Source: SZUA-430 sp964547645
Lineage (GTDB): Bacteria; Pseudomonadota; Alphaproteobacteria; Micropepsales; Micropepsaceae
NCBI GenBank assembly: GCA_964547645.1
Contig: CAZJOM010000011.1
Coordinates: 1-64,000, forward strand
Reading direction: 5' to 3'
DNA length: 64,000 bases
Part shown: positions 11,111-19,789 of the stretch, piece after piece
Layout: each line of letters opens with the position of its first letter
How positions within the stretch are numbered: position 1 is the stretch's first letter
Position numbers and translations under genes: made by a program
The notes under the pieces: model-generated
What the model saw: only the letters and a program-made list of their open reading frames with translations
Database searches by the model: none
What the model was told of the DNA's origin: nothing

Positions 11111-11758
11111 TCAAGCCGCGCCCCACTCCGGCGGACACAAAACGCGGAAGCCGCCAAGCCGCCCCGCCTCGATCAAAAATCGGGCTGAAAGCATCCCTGA
11201 CGTGAGCGCAGCATGTACCACACTTTCCCGGCCGAATGCCAAGCCGATTTCGGCCTGTGTGAAGCATCCGATCACCGGAACTTCACCGGAAATTCGCGCA
11301 TATTTCACAAGCTTTCCGCGATCCGCCGGGCCGGAGTCGGAAGCCTCGATTAGTGCGGCTATACGTCCATCGCGCGCGCGGAACGCTTCCTCGACCTGGG
11401 CAAAACCGACGATCGCAAGCCCAGCCCGCCGCGCCAGCCCGATGTGTTCCACACAGCGCTTGACCAACAACTGCTCGACTTGCCCGGTCAAATCCGGCGG
11501 ACACTTGACCGCCATCTTCGCCGACTTGGAGAAGAGACCCTTCTCCACCGCCTTGGCGATCAAAGCGCGTTCGGCGGTAACCCAACACCCTCGCCCCGGA
11601 AGTTTCTGCGCAATGTCCGGCACGACCGTGTCGTCGGGCCCGACGACAAAGCGTACCATCCGCTCCGGCGACAGCACGTCGCCTGAAACGATACAGCGCC
11701 GAAGGGGACCTTCGGCGCCGTCATCGTCGGATTGCTGTGAGGAACGCCCTCTTGCCAC
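11111..11758 (-). CDS. YlxR-type RNA-binding protein (DUF448) with L7Ae-like C-terminal domain
   Basis: 215 residues. The N-terminal YlxR/DUF448 domain shows RRCIVSGDVLSPERMVRFV and the LPGRGCWVTAERALIAKAV block. The C-terminal half (about 110-200, with LARRAGLAIVGFAQVEEAF) resembles the L7Ae/L30e-like domain often fused to it in alphaproteobacteria. The GTG start at 11758 abuts the nusA stop with no gap, so translation is coupled. YlxR proteins are nucleoid- or RNA-associated regulators of the nusA-infB operon. The specific role here is not known. Confidence 0.9.
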   Translation of the reverse strand: MARGRSSQQSDDDGAEGPLRRCIVSGDVLSPERMVRFVVGPDDTVVPDIAQKLPGRGCWVTAERALIAKAVEKGLFSKSAKMAVKCPPDLTGQVEQLLVKRCVEHIGLARRAGLAIVGFAQVEEAFRARDGRIAALIEASDSGPADRGKLVKYARISGEVPVIGCFTQAEIGLAFGRESVVHAALTSGMLSARFLIEAGRLGGFRVLCPPEWGAA

Positions 11759-13357
11759 CTACGCTTCTTCCTCCGCCTCTTCGGCGGGCTCAGCTTCTTC
11801 CTCAACCTTCGGCGCCTCGATCCAGCCGGCCGCAACGCGCGCCGCCATAATGATCGCGTTCGCGTCCTCCGCGTTTAGACCAAAGCTCTCCAGAATGCCC
11901 GTCTGACGCTTGCGCTCACCGTTGACCATCTCATTCCAACCGAGCAGGTCGTCCGTCGCACAGCCCGCCAGATCCTCAAGCGACTTCACGCCGCCCTCGC
12001 CCAACGCCACCGCCATCGACGGTGTAACGCCTTCGACGGTCATCAGATCGTCCTGAACGCCAAGCTCACGCCGCTTCTCGTCGAAGATCGCGTTCTGCTT
12101 CTCGAGATAATCCTGCGCCCGCTTCTGCAGCTCCGACGCGGTCTCCTCGCCGATGCCTTGAATTTCGGCCAGTTCTTCTGGAACCACGTAAGCCAAATCT
12201 TCGACCTGCGAGAAGTTTTCCGAGGCCAGCAACTGCGCCAGCGTCTCATCGACATCGAGCGCGTTCATGAAGAGCTCTGTGCGCTTGCGGAACTGCTCCT
12301 GACGGCGCTCCGATTCCTCGGCCTCCGTCAGAATGTCGATCTGCCAGCCGGTCAGCTGCGACGCCAGACGCACGTTCTGCCCGCGCCGGCCGATCGCCAG
12401 CGACAACTGATCTTCGCCGACCACGACTTCGATGCGCCGCGCATCTTCGTCGAGCACGACCTTCGCGACTTCCGCCGGTGCCAGCGAGTTCACGACGAAG
12501 TTTGCGGGATCAAGCGACCACGGAATGATGTCGATCTTCTCACCCTGAAGCTCCTGCACCACCGCCTGCACGCGGCTGCCGCGCATACCGACGCACGCGC
12601 CGACTGGATCGATCGAGGAGTCCTTCGAAATCACCGCAATTTTCGCCCGTGATCCCGGATCGCGCGCCACCGACTTGATCTCGATAATACCGTCATAGAT
12701 TTCCGGCACTTCCTGCGCGAACAGCCGCGCCATGAACTGCGGGTGCGTGCGCGACAGGAAAATCTGCGGACCGCGCGTTTCGCGGCGGACGTCGTAGATG
12801 TAAGCGCGAATGCGGTCGCCCGTGCGGAACGTCTCGCGCGGCAACAATTCGTCGCGCCGCACGAATGCTTCGCCGCGCCCAAGATCGACCACGACGTTGC
12901 CGTACTCGACGCGCTTGACCGTTCCGTGCACGACCTCGCCGACGCGGTCCTTGTATTCGTCGAATTGCTTCTCGCGCTCGGCGTCGCGCACCTTTTGGAA
13001 GATGACCTGCTTCGCCGCTTGCGCTGCGATACGGCCGAAGTCGATCGGCGGCAGCGGCTCCGCGATCAAGTCGCCGGTTTGCGCCGCCGGATTGCGGATC
13101 TGCGCTTCGTCGAGCGTGATCTCGGTCGCTTCGTTTTCGATCTTGTCGACGACGAGACGCAACCGGTGCAGCCGCGTCTCGCCCGACTTCGGATCGATCT
13201 CGGCCTTGATTTCGTTGTCCTGGCCATAGCGCGACTTCGCCGCCTTTTGGATCGCCTCCTCCATCGCGGAGATCACGACCTGCTTGTCGATCGATTTCTC
13301 GCGCGCGACCGCGTCGGCGATCTGCAAGAGTTCCAGTCTGTTTGCACTGACGGCCAT
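11759..13357 (-). CDS. nusA: Transcription termination/antitermination protein NusA
   Basis: 532 residues. The N-terminal RNAP-binding domain (MAVSANRLELLQIADAVARE) is followed by S1 (VHGTVKRVEYGNVVVDLG), then two KH domains (CVGMRGSRVQAVVQELQGEK; AIGRRGQNVRLASQLTGW). Two helix-hairpin-helix-type acidic repeats and a Glu-rich tail (VEEEAEPAEEAEEEA) close the protein. NusA controls pausing, termination and antitermination at RNA polymerase. It lies between rimP (6-nt gap) and ylxR (no gap). Confidence 0.97.
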   Translation of the reverse strand: MAVSANRLELLQIADAVAREKSIDKQVVISAMEEAIQKAAKSRYGQDNEIKAEIDPKSGETRLHRLRLVVDKIENEATEITLDEAQIRNPAAQTGDLIAEPLPPIDFGRIAAQAAKQVIFQKVRDAEREKQFDEYKDRVGEVVHGTVKRVEYGNVVVDLGRGEAFVRRDELLPRETFRTGDRIRAYIYDVRRETRGPQIFLSRTHPQFMARLFAQEVPEIYDGIIEIKSVARDPGSRAKIAVISKDSSIDPVGACVGMRGSRVQAVVQELQGEKIDIIPWSLDPANFVVNSLAPAEVAKVVLDEDARRIEVVVGEDQLSLAIGRRGQNVRLASQLTGWQIDILTEAEESERRQEQFRKRTELFMNALDVDETLAQLLASENFSQVEDLAYVVPEELAEIQGIGEETASELQKRAQDYLEKQNAIFDEKRRELGVQDDLMTVEGVTPSMAVALGEGGVKSLEDLAGCATDDLLGWNEMVNGERKRQTGILESFGLNAEDANAIIMAARVAAGWIEAPKVEEEAEPAEEAEEEA

Positions 13358-13363
13358 AAGTTC

Positions 13364-13918
13364 CTACTCCGATTGCGCGCGGGCTTTGCCGGCGTCCTTT
13401 CTGCGTTTCAAATCATGGGCAATGAGTTCGTCGGTCAGAACGAGCTTCGCCTCGCCGATCGACATGAAGGGGATTGCGATCTCGCCGGGCCCCTTACCCA
13501 AATCTGCTTCCAGTACGACGTCCTCGCCGCGGAGTCCCTTGAGCGTGCCGCGCAAACGCTTGCGCCCGTCGAGCGGAAACTTCAAATCCAGCCGCGCGTC
13601 ATGCCCGGCATAAGTCTCATAGTCGCGCCGCCGCGTCAGCGGCCGGTCGATCCCCGGCGACGACACTTCAAGCACATACTCGCTGTCGATCGGATCGTTC
13701 TCTTCGAACGCCGCCGAAATCGCACGGCTTAACCGCGCGCAATCGTCGACATCCATCAGACCGTCGGCGCGCTCCGCCATCACTTGCAAGGTAGGCCTGT
13801 TCGCACCCGTCATGCGCACGCGCACGAGCGAATAGCCCAACGCTTCCGCGATGGGCGCGATCAATCCGTCAAGTTCTGTGGGCCGTATGCTCGTCATCGT
13901 TTCCAAGTGTTCGGACAA
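13364..13918 (-). CDS. rimP: Ribosome maturation factor RimP
   Basis: 184 residues. The N-terminal domain carries LIAPIAEALGYSLVRVRMTG and VDDCARLSRAISAAFEEND. The signature SEYVLEVSSPGIDRPLTRR leads into the C-terminal SH3-like domain. RimP is needed for 30S assembly. It is the first gene of the nusA operon, preceded by a good promoter at 13989-14017. The start may be the ATG at 13918 or an internal ATG seven codons in (MTSIRPTE). Confidence 0.95.
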   Translation of the reverse strand: MSEHLETMTSIRPTELDGLIAPIAEALGYSLVRVRMTGANRPTLQVMAERADGLMDVDDCARLSRAISAAFEENDPIDSEYVLEVSSPGIDRPLTRRRDYETYAGHDARLDLKFPLDGRKRLRGTLKGLRGEDVVLEADLGKGPGEIAIPFMSIGEAKLVLTDELIAHDLKRRKDAGKARAQSE

Positions 13919-13934
13919 ACACCTCTCGCGCCCG

Positions 13935-13954
13935 GCTGGGTTGCCCCAACCAGC
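13935..13954 (-). other. Leader hairpin upstream of rimP
   Basis: An eight-pair stem with one bulge and a GGG loop (arms around 13935-13942 and 13946-13954) lies in the short leader, 17 nt before the rimP start. It could affect translation of the operon. No known leader family is claimed. Confidence 0.35.
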
Positions 13955-13988
13955 GAACTAGCAATCAGCTATGTCCGAGAATGGCCGA

Positions 13989-14017
13989 TATATAGCCTTG
14001 CGGCCGCCCAGCGCCAA
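13989..14017 (-). promoter_or_regulatory. Predicted sigma-70 promoter of rimP-nusA-ylxR-infB
   Basis: On the minus strand TTGGCG (14012-14017) is separated by exactly 17 bp from TATATA (13989-13994). This predicts a transcription start near 13982 and a leader of about 64 nt. It lies between the trmB stop and rimP, so the operon need not depend on metK-trmB read-through. Confidence 0.65.
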
Positions 14018-14031
14018 GGCCCAATCGACCC

Positions 14032-14757
14032 TCAAATCCGGGTAAATCGCAAATAAATGCAGGGCCGCCCGGCGGCAATCGCTTTCTGCTCATACCGTGT
14101 TGCAGGCCAATCGCCAGGCCGTACCCGCCAATCGTCCGCCCGCGTCGCCGTCCACGCGAACCGCGCATCCTGCATCAAGTGCTGTAGAGCCCAGACGCCA
14201 TAGTCCTCGTGATCGGTCGCAACGCGAAGCTCCGCCCCCGGCCTCATCGCGCGCGCGAGCTGATCCAGCGTCGCCGTCTGAATAAACCGCCGCTTGTGAT
14301 GCCGAAGCTTTGGCCAGGGATCGGGAAAAAGCACATAGACCGCACTCAGCGACTGCGAAGGCACGCGCGCCAACACATCGCGCGCATCGCCCATATGCAC
14401 GCGCACATTGCCGAGCTTGCCCTCATCGATGTGCCCCAAGAGCTTCGCGACACCGTTTAGAAACGGCTCGCAACCGATGTACCCGATATCGCTTTGCGCG
14501 CGCGCTTGCGCGGCGAGATGTTCGCCGCCGCCGAAGCCAACCTCGAACGCAAAGCCACGCGCACCCGGAAACAGCGCCGCAAGATCGAGCGCCCCATCGG
14601 GCACCGCGATCGTCGGCAACAAATTTTGAATAAGACTCTGCTGATACGCGCTCAACGGCCGCCCAAGCCGGCGGCCGTAAATGTCGCTGCGCCGCCGACC
14701 TTGTTCCGTCAGGCGAACTGGCTCTTCAGTTGCGCGGCAATATCCGTGCGCTCCCAC
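14032..14757 (-). CDS. trmB: tRNA (guanine(46)-N7)-methyltransferase
   Basis: SAM-dependent formation of m7G46 in the tRNA variable loop. Motifs are YGRRLGRPLSAYQQSL, the SAM-binding FEVGFGGGEHLAAQA, LFPDPWPKLRHHKRRF and ATDHEDYGVWALQHL. The longest frame opens at GTG 14757 and overlaps the metK 3' end by 49 nt. Conservation begins about 16 codons later, where no good ATG exists. The start is therefore uncertain. The gene is translationally linked to metK, which makes its cofactor. Confidence 0.92.
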   Translation of the reverse strand: MGAHGYCRATEEPVRLTEQGRRRSDIYGRRLGRPLSAYQQSLIQNLLPTIAVPDGALDLAALFPGARGFAFEVGFGGGEHLAAQARAQSDIGYIGCEPFLNGVAKLLGHIDEGKLGNVRVHMGDARDVLARVPSQSLSAVYVLFPDPWPKLRHHKRRFIQTATLDQLARAMRPGAELRVATDHEDYGVWALQHLMQDARFAWTATRADDWRVRPGDWPATRYEQKAIAAGRPCIYLRFTRI

Positions 14758-15878
14758 GAGAACCCGCCGTCTTTCTCAGGCGCACGCCCAAAGTGACCGT
14801 AGGCCGCAGTCCGCGCATAGATCGGACGATTGAGCTTCAGATGCTCACGGATACCGCGCGGCTTCAGACTCACCATCTCCGGCAAAACCTTCTCAAGCTT
14901 CGCCTCATCGACGCGACCCGTGCCGTGCAGATCGACATAGAACGACATCGGATCGGCGACGCCGATCGCATAGGCGATCTGGATCGTGCAACGCTCGCCA
15001 AGACCTGCGGCGACAACGTTCTTTGCGAGGTAGCGCGCCATATAGGCCGCCGAACGATCGACCTTCGTCGGATCCTTGCCCGAGAAAGCGCCGCCGCCAT
15101 GCGGTGCCGCGCCACCATAAGTGTCGACGATGATCTTACGTCCAGTCAGGCCCGAGTCGCCATCGGGACCACCGATGACGAAGCGTCCCGTCGGGTTCAC
15201 GAACAAACCGTCGTCCGGGCACATCCAACCGGCCGGCATAGCGGCTTCAATATAGGGCTTCACGACCGCGCGGATGTCGCGCTGATCGAGCCCGTCCATA
15301 TGCTGCGTCGAAACGACGATCTTCGTCGCGCGCACCGGCTTGCCGTTTTCGTATTGCAGCGTGACTTGGCTCTTCGCGTCCGGCAGCAACTCCTTCTTGC
15401 CGGCATGACGCGCGTCCGCCATCAACTTCAAAATCTTGTGCGACAGAAGAATCGGCGCCGGCATCAACTCTTCGGTTTCGCGGCAGGCGTAACCGAACAT
15501 GATGCCCTGGTCGCCCGCACCTTCGTCTTTGTTTCCGGCGGCATCGACGCCGACCGCAATGTCTGCAGATTGCGCATGCACCAGACATTCGATGCGCGCT
15601 TTGCGCCAATCGAAGCCTTCCTGCTCGTAGCCAATGTCCTTGATCGCCATCCGCGCCGCTTCGATCATTTGATCATGGCCGACGGCTTCGGGCCCGCGAA
15701 CCTCACCCGCCAGAACCACGCGGTTCGTGGTGGCAAGCGTCTCAAGCGCGATTCGCGCTTCCGGCATGTGGCCGAGCATGAGATCCACGATCGAATCGGA
15801 AATCCGGTCGCAAACCTTGTCGGGATGGCCTTCGGAGACCGATTCGCTGGTGAACAGGTAATTCTTGCGGGATGACAT
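14709..15878 (-). CDS. metK: S-adenosylmethionine synthetase
   Basis: Makes SAM from methionine and ATP. The 389-residue product has TSESVSEGHPDKVCDRISD, GAGDQGIMFGYA and GGGAFSGKDPTKVDRSAAYM, all family signatures. The ATG at 15878 is only about 16 nt after the T-run of a strong hairpin-terminator. Expression therefore depends on read-through, on attenuation or on a promoter hidden in that hairpin. The gene follows the XRE regulator, a common alphaproteobacterial order. Confidence 0.97.
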   Translation of the reverse strand: MSSRKNYLFTSESVSEGHPDKVCDRISDSIVDLMLGHMPEARIALETLATTNRVVLAGEVRGPEAVGHDQMIEAARMAIKDIGYEQEGFDWRKARIECLVHAQSADIAVGVDAAGNKDEGAGDQGIMFGYACRETEELMPAPILLSHKILKLMADARHAGKKELLPDAKSQVTLQYENGKPVRATKIVVSTQHMDGLDQRDIRAVVKPYIEAAMPAGWMCPDDGLFVNPTGRFVIGGPDGDSGLTGRKIIVDTYGGAAPHGGGAFSGKDPTKVDRSAAYMARYLAKNVVAAGLGERCTIQIAYAIGVADPMSFYVDLHGTGRVDEAKLEKVLPEMVSLKPRGIREHLKLNRPIYARTAAYGHFGRAPEKDGGFSWERTDIAAQLKSQFA

Positions 15879-15893
15879 TGATGGGCTGCCGAT

Positions 15894-15936
15894 AAAAAAA
15901 GAGCCGCGCCAATCGCGGATCGCGAAAAGCGCGGCT
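15894..15936 (-). terminator. Intrinsic terminator or attenuator directly upstream of metK
   Basis: On the minus strand an 8-bp stem AGCCGCGC / GCGCGGCT (15929-15936 with 15902-15909) encloses a second 5-bp stem (TCGCG / CGCGA) and is followed by CTTTTTTT. It is complete and GC-rich and ends 16 nt before the metK ATG. It terminates the XRE regulator transcript and may also gate metK. Confidence 0.75.
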
Positions 15937-15960
15937 TTCTGTCAGGGATGCTAGGCTACG

Positions 15961-16431
15961 TCAAGCGCGCTGCGCTTCCCGCAGTTCGACGACCCGGAAA
16001 TCCGGGAAGACTTCTTCTTCGCCAGTCAGCGATTTCACCAATTCCAGCATGCGCTTACGCACGCGCGGGTCGGTGATTTTCGTGAACGCGCGAACGAGCT
16101 GGAAACCTTCCGCGCTCGATACGAATTCCATCATGTAGGGACCGGCATCGATGTCGGCGCTCGCGCCCATCGGGCTCGGACGCTTCACGCTCGCGTGCTC
16201 GCCTTGCAGATCGTCGAAGAAATACGACACCGGAACGCCGAGAATCGACGAGATATCATAGAGCCTGCTTGCGCCGATACGATTGGCGCCCTTTTCGTAC
16301 TTCTGGACCTGCTGGAACGTGAGGCCCAGAAGTTCGCCAAGTTTTTCCTGGCTCATTCCAATCAGCATCCGGCGCAAACGAACGCGGCTGCCAACATGCG
16401 CATCGATAGAAGAGGGTTGTTTTTTGGCCAA
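15961..16431 (-). CDS. XRE/Cro-family helix-turn-helix transcriptional regulator
   Basis: 156 residues. The N-terminal HTH_3 domain reads SRVRLRRMLIGMSQEKLGEL and FQQVQKYEKGANRIGASRL. This is the highly conserved alphaproteobacterial regulator normally found between lnt and metK. The C-terminus (about 90-156) is a short alpha-helical region. I chose the TTG at 16431 (LAKKQPSSIDAHVG) because AGGAG lies 8 nt upstream and homology begins there. The frame is open 44 codons further up without a better start. Targets are unknown. Confidence 0.88.
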   Translation of the reverse strand: MAKKQPSSIDAHVGSRVRLRRMLIGMSQEKLGELLGLTFQQVQKYEKGANRIGASRLYDISSILGVPVSYFFDDLQGEHASVKRPSPMGASADIDAGPYMMEFVSSAEGFQLVRAFTKITDPRVRKRMLELVKSLTGEEEVFPDFRVVELREAQRA

Positions 16432-16688
16432 GGGGGGAACTCCTGTACGACTGACACCAACGCCTGCTTGCGGCACCAGCCCGCAATCAGACTCCACGGA
16501 ACTCTTTGTCAGTGGTCGTCTTTTTTTGACGACCTTGCCCCCCGAGGGCATACGCAAAAGCACGGCACTTACAGCGATCTAGGCAACCAATTTTTGGGGG
16601 CAAGGCAGGCTGCGGCACGACCCCTCGCGCAATGCAACCTGAACCTCAAGGCGGCCCCCAGTGGCCAACCTAGACTTCAATGATTCTC

Positions 16689-16717
16689 ACTAAACGCTAC
16701 ACGGTTGTAATGGTCAA
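16689..16717 (-). promoter_or_regulatory. Possible promoter of the XRE regulator
   Basis: On the minus strand TTGACC (16712-16717), a 17-bp spacer and TTTAGT (16689-16694). The -35 is good, the -10 matches at four of six bases. It would give a leader of about 250 nt before the TTG start at 16431. Bases 16432-16688 hold no convincing gene. Confidence 0.45.
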
Positions 16718-16724
16718 CTGTTCA

Positions 16725-18335
16725 TTAAGGGGTAGATCGAAAAAAGACGAACGAAACCCCTGTCGCCAGCAGCAGCATAGCAAAAAAAATCGCGTCTCCG
16801 GCGATGGAATAAATCGTCGGCACAAGCTGCGTGGGAAGTTCTGCGTCTAGGACTCCAGTCTCATTGAGCCCGAGCGACGCAATGACCCGTCCATAGGGGT
16901 CGATCACAGCCGACACCCCTGTGTTCGCTGCGCGTATGATCGGCAAACCTTCTTCTGCCGCGCGAATTTTGGCGATCCCCAGGTGCTGATAGGGGCCCGT
17001 CCACGGCCCGAACCATGAATCATCAGTCATCGTGACCAGCCAGTCCGGCCGCTTTCCTGATTCGACGACCTCGCCGGGGAAGATAACCTCGTAGCAAATC
17101 AACGGGCCGAAGGACGGCAGGTTCGCAATGGTTAGCGTTCGCACCCCCGGCCCCTCTTTGAACCCCCCGGAACCACCCGTGAGCTTAGTGATTCCCAAGG
17201 GCTCCAAGAGCCAAAACAGAGGCAGGTATTCGCCAAACGGCACGAGGTGGGCCTTGTCGTAAACGGCGAGCACTTTGCCCGATCCCGACACCGCCGCCAT
17301 GCTGTTGAAGCCGACGCGCGCCTCGCCTTCTCCCGCAACCCGAACCGTACCTGTGAGCAATGTCGTGCGATCCGGCAAGATCTCCCCGACCGCCTCCAGC
17401 CCGCCCGGTTGCGACAGCAACAAGAACGGCGGCGCCGCCTCCGGCCAAATGACGACCGTGCGCGAATCGAGGCTCGCCGCACGTGTCAGATCAACCAGCC
17501 GCCGCCAGTTCCGCTCGAAGAACTCGGCCTTCCATTTCTCCGCCTGCGGCACATCCGGCTGCACGATCCGCAAGGTAACGTCTTGGCGAAGCGGCACCGG
17601 CGCGCTCGGTAAGCGAACCGAACCAAGGGCGAAGAGAAGCGCTAGCAAGACAGCAGGTACCACGACGGGCCACAGACCGAGAACCCGTCGACCATGCACA
17701 TCGAATAAGGCTGCCGGAGCCAAGAACGCCAACAGCGTCAACAAACTCAGCCCATAGATTCCCCAGACCGACACGCTCTGGAACATCGCGTCGCTGCCCG
17801 ACCAAACATAGCCCGGCAAGTTCCACGGCAGTCCGGTGAGGATATGCCCCCGCAACCATTCGACCCCCGCGATCGCCGCCGCGAACAGAACGACCCGCCC
17901 CCAACCGTTCGACCACCACAGCCGCGCGACGCCGGCCGCAAGCGCAAAGAAAAGTGCCAGTCCACCGGGAAACAGCACCGCAACAAATGGCAGGAGCCAC
18001 GCGTGCCGGTCTGCATCGACCACGAACGCATACGCGACCCAATGCAGGCCAATCAGAAAGTAGCCGAATCCGAATGCCCAACCGATCAACGCCGCCGCCG
18101 CCCAAGGCCGCGGCGCGCGCGCCGTGCCGTCGATCATCCAGACCAACGCAGGCAACGTGAAGAACAGTAACGGCCAGCCATAGAACGGCGCGAATGCGAA
18201 CGCCGACACGACCCCAAGCCCGACACCCGCAAGCCGGCTCGCACGCCCCTCGATGCCGCGAAACCACGAAGCCGCGCGTTCTACACGCCCCGCCAAATCA
18301 ATCCGTTGCAGCTGCTGCAATAACCCGTCAGCCAT
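16725..18335 (-). CDS. lnt: Apolipoprotein N-acyltransferase
   Basis: Inner-membrane enzyme that adds the third acyl chain to lipoproteins. The 536-residue product has about seven N-terminal transmembrane helices (roughly 40-230), then a nitrilase-type periplasmic domain. The catalytic triad is visible: Glu in VIWPEAAPPF, Lys in AVYDKAHLVPFGEYLPLF and Cys in FGPLICYEVIFPGE. A last helix anchors the C-terminus. The ATG at 18335 overlaps the corC stop by 8 nt. A longer frame to 18368 runs inside corC and is less likely. Confidence 0.94.
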   Translation of the reverse strand: MADGLLQQLQRIDLAGRVERAASWFRGIEGRASRLAGVGLGVVSAFAFAPFYGWPLLFFTLPALVWMIDGTARAPRPWAAAALIGWAFGFGYFLIGLHWVAYAFVVDADRHAWLLPFVAVLFPGGLALFFALAAGVARLWWSNGWGRVVLFAAAIAGVEWLRGHILTGLPWNLPGYVWSGSDAMFQSVSVWGIYGLSLLTLLAFLAPAALFDVHGRRVLGLWPVVVPAVLLALLFALGSVRLPSAPVPLRQDVTLRIVQPDVPQAEKWKAEFFERNWRRLVDLTRAASLDSRTVVIWPEAAPPFLLLSQPGGLEAVGEILPDRTTLLTGTVRVAGEGEARVGFNSMAAVSGSGKVLAVYDKAHLVPFGEYLPLFWLLEPLGITKLTGGSGGFKEGPGVRTLTIANLPSFGPLICYEVIFPGEVVESGKRPDWLVTMTDDSWFGPWTGPYQHLGIAKIRAAEEGLPIIRAANTGVSAVIDPYGRVIASLGLNETGVLDAELPTQLVPTIYSIAGDAIFFAMLLLATGVSFVFFRSTP

Positions 18336-19323
18336 CCACCGAAGCCATAGGCTTGGCGCGGCTCTCATCGGTATCCGGCACCGGCACTTCGGAGGCCGTA
18401 TCTTCCTTGGGCTTCGTCACGCGGACACGCAGCCGCTTCAGCCGCCGCGGATCAGCCTCAAGAACTTCGAACTCGATGCCCGCCGGATGCTTGACGATCT
18501 CGCCCCGTTGCGGCACGCGCCCCACGAGCGAGAACACAAGGCCGGCCAATGTGTCGATCTCTTCGGCTTCCTCTTCGTCGGCCAGCCGGAAGCCGACGAC
18601 TTTCTCGATTTCCTCGAGATCCGTGCGCGCGCTCGCGTCGAACTCGCCGTCCTTGCGCTGCGCAATCAGAACAGCTTCGTCGGTGTCGTGTTCGTCCTCG
18701 ATGTCGCCGACGATCTGCTCGACCAAGTCCTCGATCGAGACCAACCCGTCGGTCCCACCATACTCGTCGATGACAAGCGCCAGATGCACCCGCGTCGACT
18801 GCATCTTCACCAGCAAATTCACCACCGGCATTGACGGCGGCACAAACAGTACGTCGCGCCGGATGTCTTGGATCGTCTTCGGATGCGGCGCGCCTTCGGC
18901 CTCAGGCACCGCCATTCCGATCAAGTCCTTGATGTGCACCATACCGATCGGGTTATCGAGCGTGTCGCGAAACACCGGCAACCGCGAATGCTGTGCATCG
19001 CGAAAAATCTTGACCAATTCCGGCAACGTCGTTTCCGCCTCGATCGCGATGATATCGGCCCGCGGCACCATGATGTCGGCGACCTTCAGTTCGCCGAAGT
19101 TCAAGATGTTGAGCATCATCGAGCGCTCTTCGACCGCGAGCGGCCGCGACCCGGCGTCGCTCTCCTCGATGACTTCTTCCAGGCTTTCGCGCAGACGCGT
19201 CGCGTCGTTCTTCGCGCCCAGCATCCGCCGCATCGCGCTCACGAACGCCTGCGGCCACGATGACGGCTTAGGGGTGTCGGGGCTTCGGTCGGTCGTCTGG
19301 GAGCCCTGCTCGGGATCAGACAC
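18328..19323 (-). CDS. corC: CBS-domain CorC/HlyC (TlyC-like) protein
   Basis: 331 residues. After a charged N-terminus, the block VADIMVPRADIIAIEAETTL opens a pair of CBS domains (about 75-195). A C-terminal CorC_HlyC transporter-associated domain follows (about 215-300, LAGLVFSLVGRVPQRGE). The family is linked to magnesium/cobalt efflux and, through gene order with ybeY and lnt, to envelope and ribosome maintenance. I chose GTG 19323 because GAGG lies 9 nt upstream. The TTG at 19338 is the alternative. It overlaps both ybeY and lnt by 8 nt. Confidence 0.9.
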   Translation of the reverse strand: MSDPEQGSQTTDRSPDTPKPSSWPQAFVSAMRRMLGAKNDATRLRESLEEVIEESDAGSRPLAVEERSMMLNILNFGELKVADIMVPRADIIAIEAETTLPELVKIFRDAQHSRLPVFRDTLDNPIGMVHIKDLIGMAVPEAEGAPHPKTIQDIRRDVLFVPPSMPVVNLLVKMQSTRVHLALVIDEYGGTDGLVSIEDLVEQIVGDIEDEHDTDEAVLIAQRKDGEFDASARTDLEEIEKVVGFRLADEEEAEEIDTLAGLVFSLVGRVPQRGEIVKHPAGIEFEVLEADPRRLKRLRVRVTKPKEDTASEVPVPDTDESRAKPMASVDG

Positions 19324-19789
19324 GGCGCTTGGCCTCAATCAGATAAGGGTTGGGGATGCCCATGTCGGAAAGGATGGCGATTTCGAGCCCCTCCATCAAG
19401 CGCGCGTCGCGCGCTTTGTGATGGTCATGGCCCAGCAAATGCAAATATCCATGCAATATCATGTGTTTAGCATGGTTAAGAAACGGTTTATGCTGTTCTT
19501 TCGCCTCGCGAACCAAGGTTTCATGCGCCAAAGCAATCCCGCCGAGCGGCAGCGCCTTGTCCGGGAAAGACAGCACGTTGGTCGGTTGGTTCTTGCCCCG
19601 GAACTGCCCGTTCAAGGCTTTGAGCCGCGCGTTGTTGCTCAGCACGACCGCGACATCACCGCTCGCAATCAGTCCAGGCCGCTTCGCCAACGCGTTCAGT
19701 AATTGGCGAATGTCGACGGCCGCACGCGGCCAGAGTTTGCGCCACGCATCGCTCTCGACCTGCACGTCGATGGTCAGTTGGTCAGGCAT
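19316..19789 (-). CDS. ybeY: Endoribonuclease YbeY (rRNA maturation)
   Basis: The 157-residue zinc metalloenzyme takes part in 16S 3'-end maturation and ribosome quality control. The diagnostic H-x3-H-x5-H motif appears as HGYLHLLGHDH near residue 115. NVLSFPDK precedes it. The ATG at 19789 overlaps the phoH stop (TGATG). Order phoH-ybeY-corC-lnt is conserved. Confidence 0.95.
   Translation of the reverse strand: MPDQLTIDVQVESDAWRKLWPRAAVDIRQLLNALAKRPGLIASGDVAVVLSNNARLKALNGQFRGKNQPTNVLSFPDKALPLGGIALAHETLVREAKEQHKPFLNHAKHMILHGYLHLLGHDHHKARDARLMEGLEIAILSDMGIPNPYLIEAKRRV

Noticed and set aside
15879..15960. SAM-II, SAM-V or SAM/SAH riboswitch before metK
   Set aside because: Only a terminator hairpin is visible; I could not find a conserved aptamer core by eye.
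18194..19702. 502-codon open frame on the plus strand
   Set aside because: Antisense to lnt, corC and ybeY, all supported by catalytic motifs; Ser/Arg-rich without domain character.
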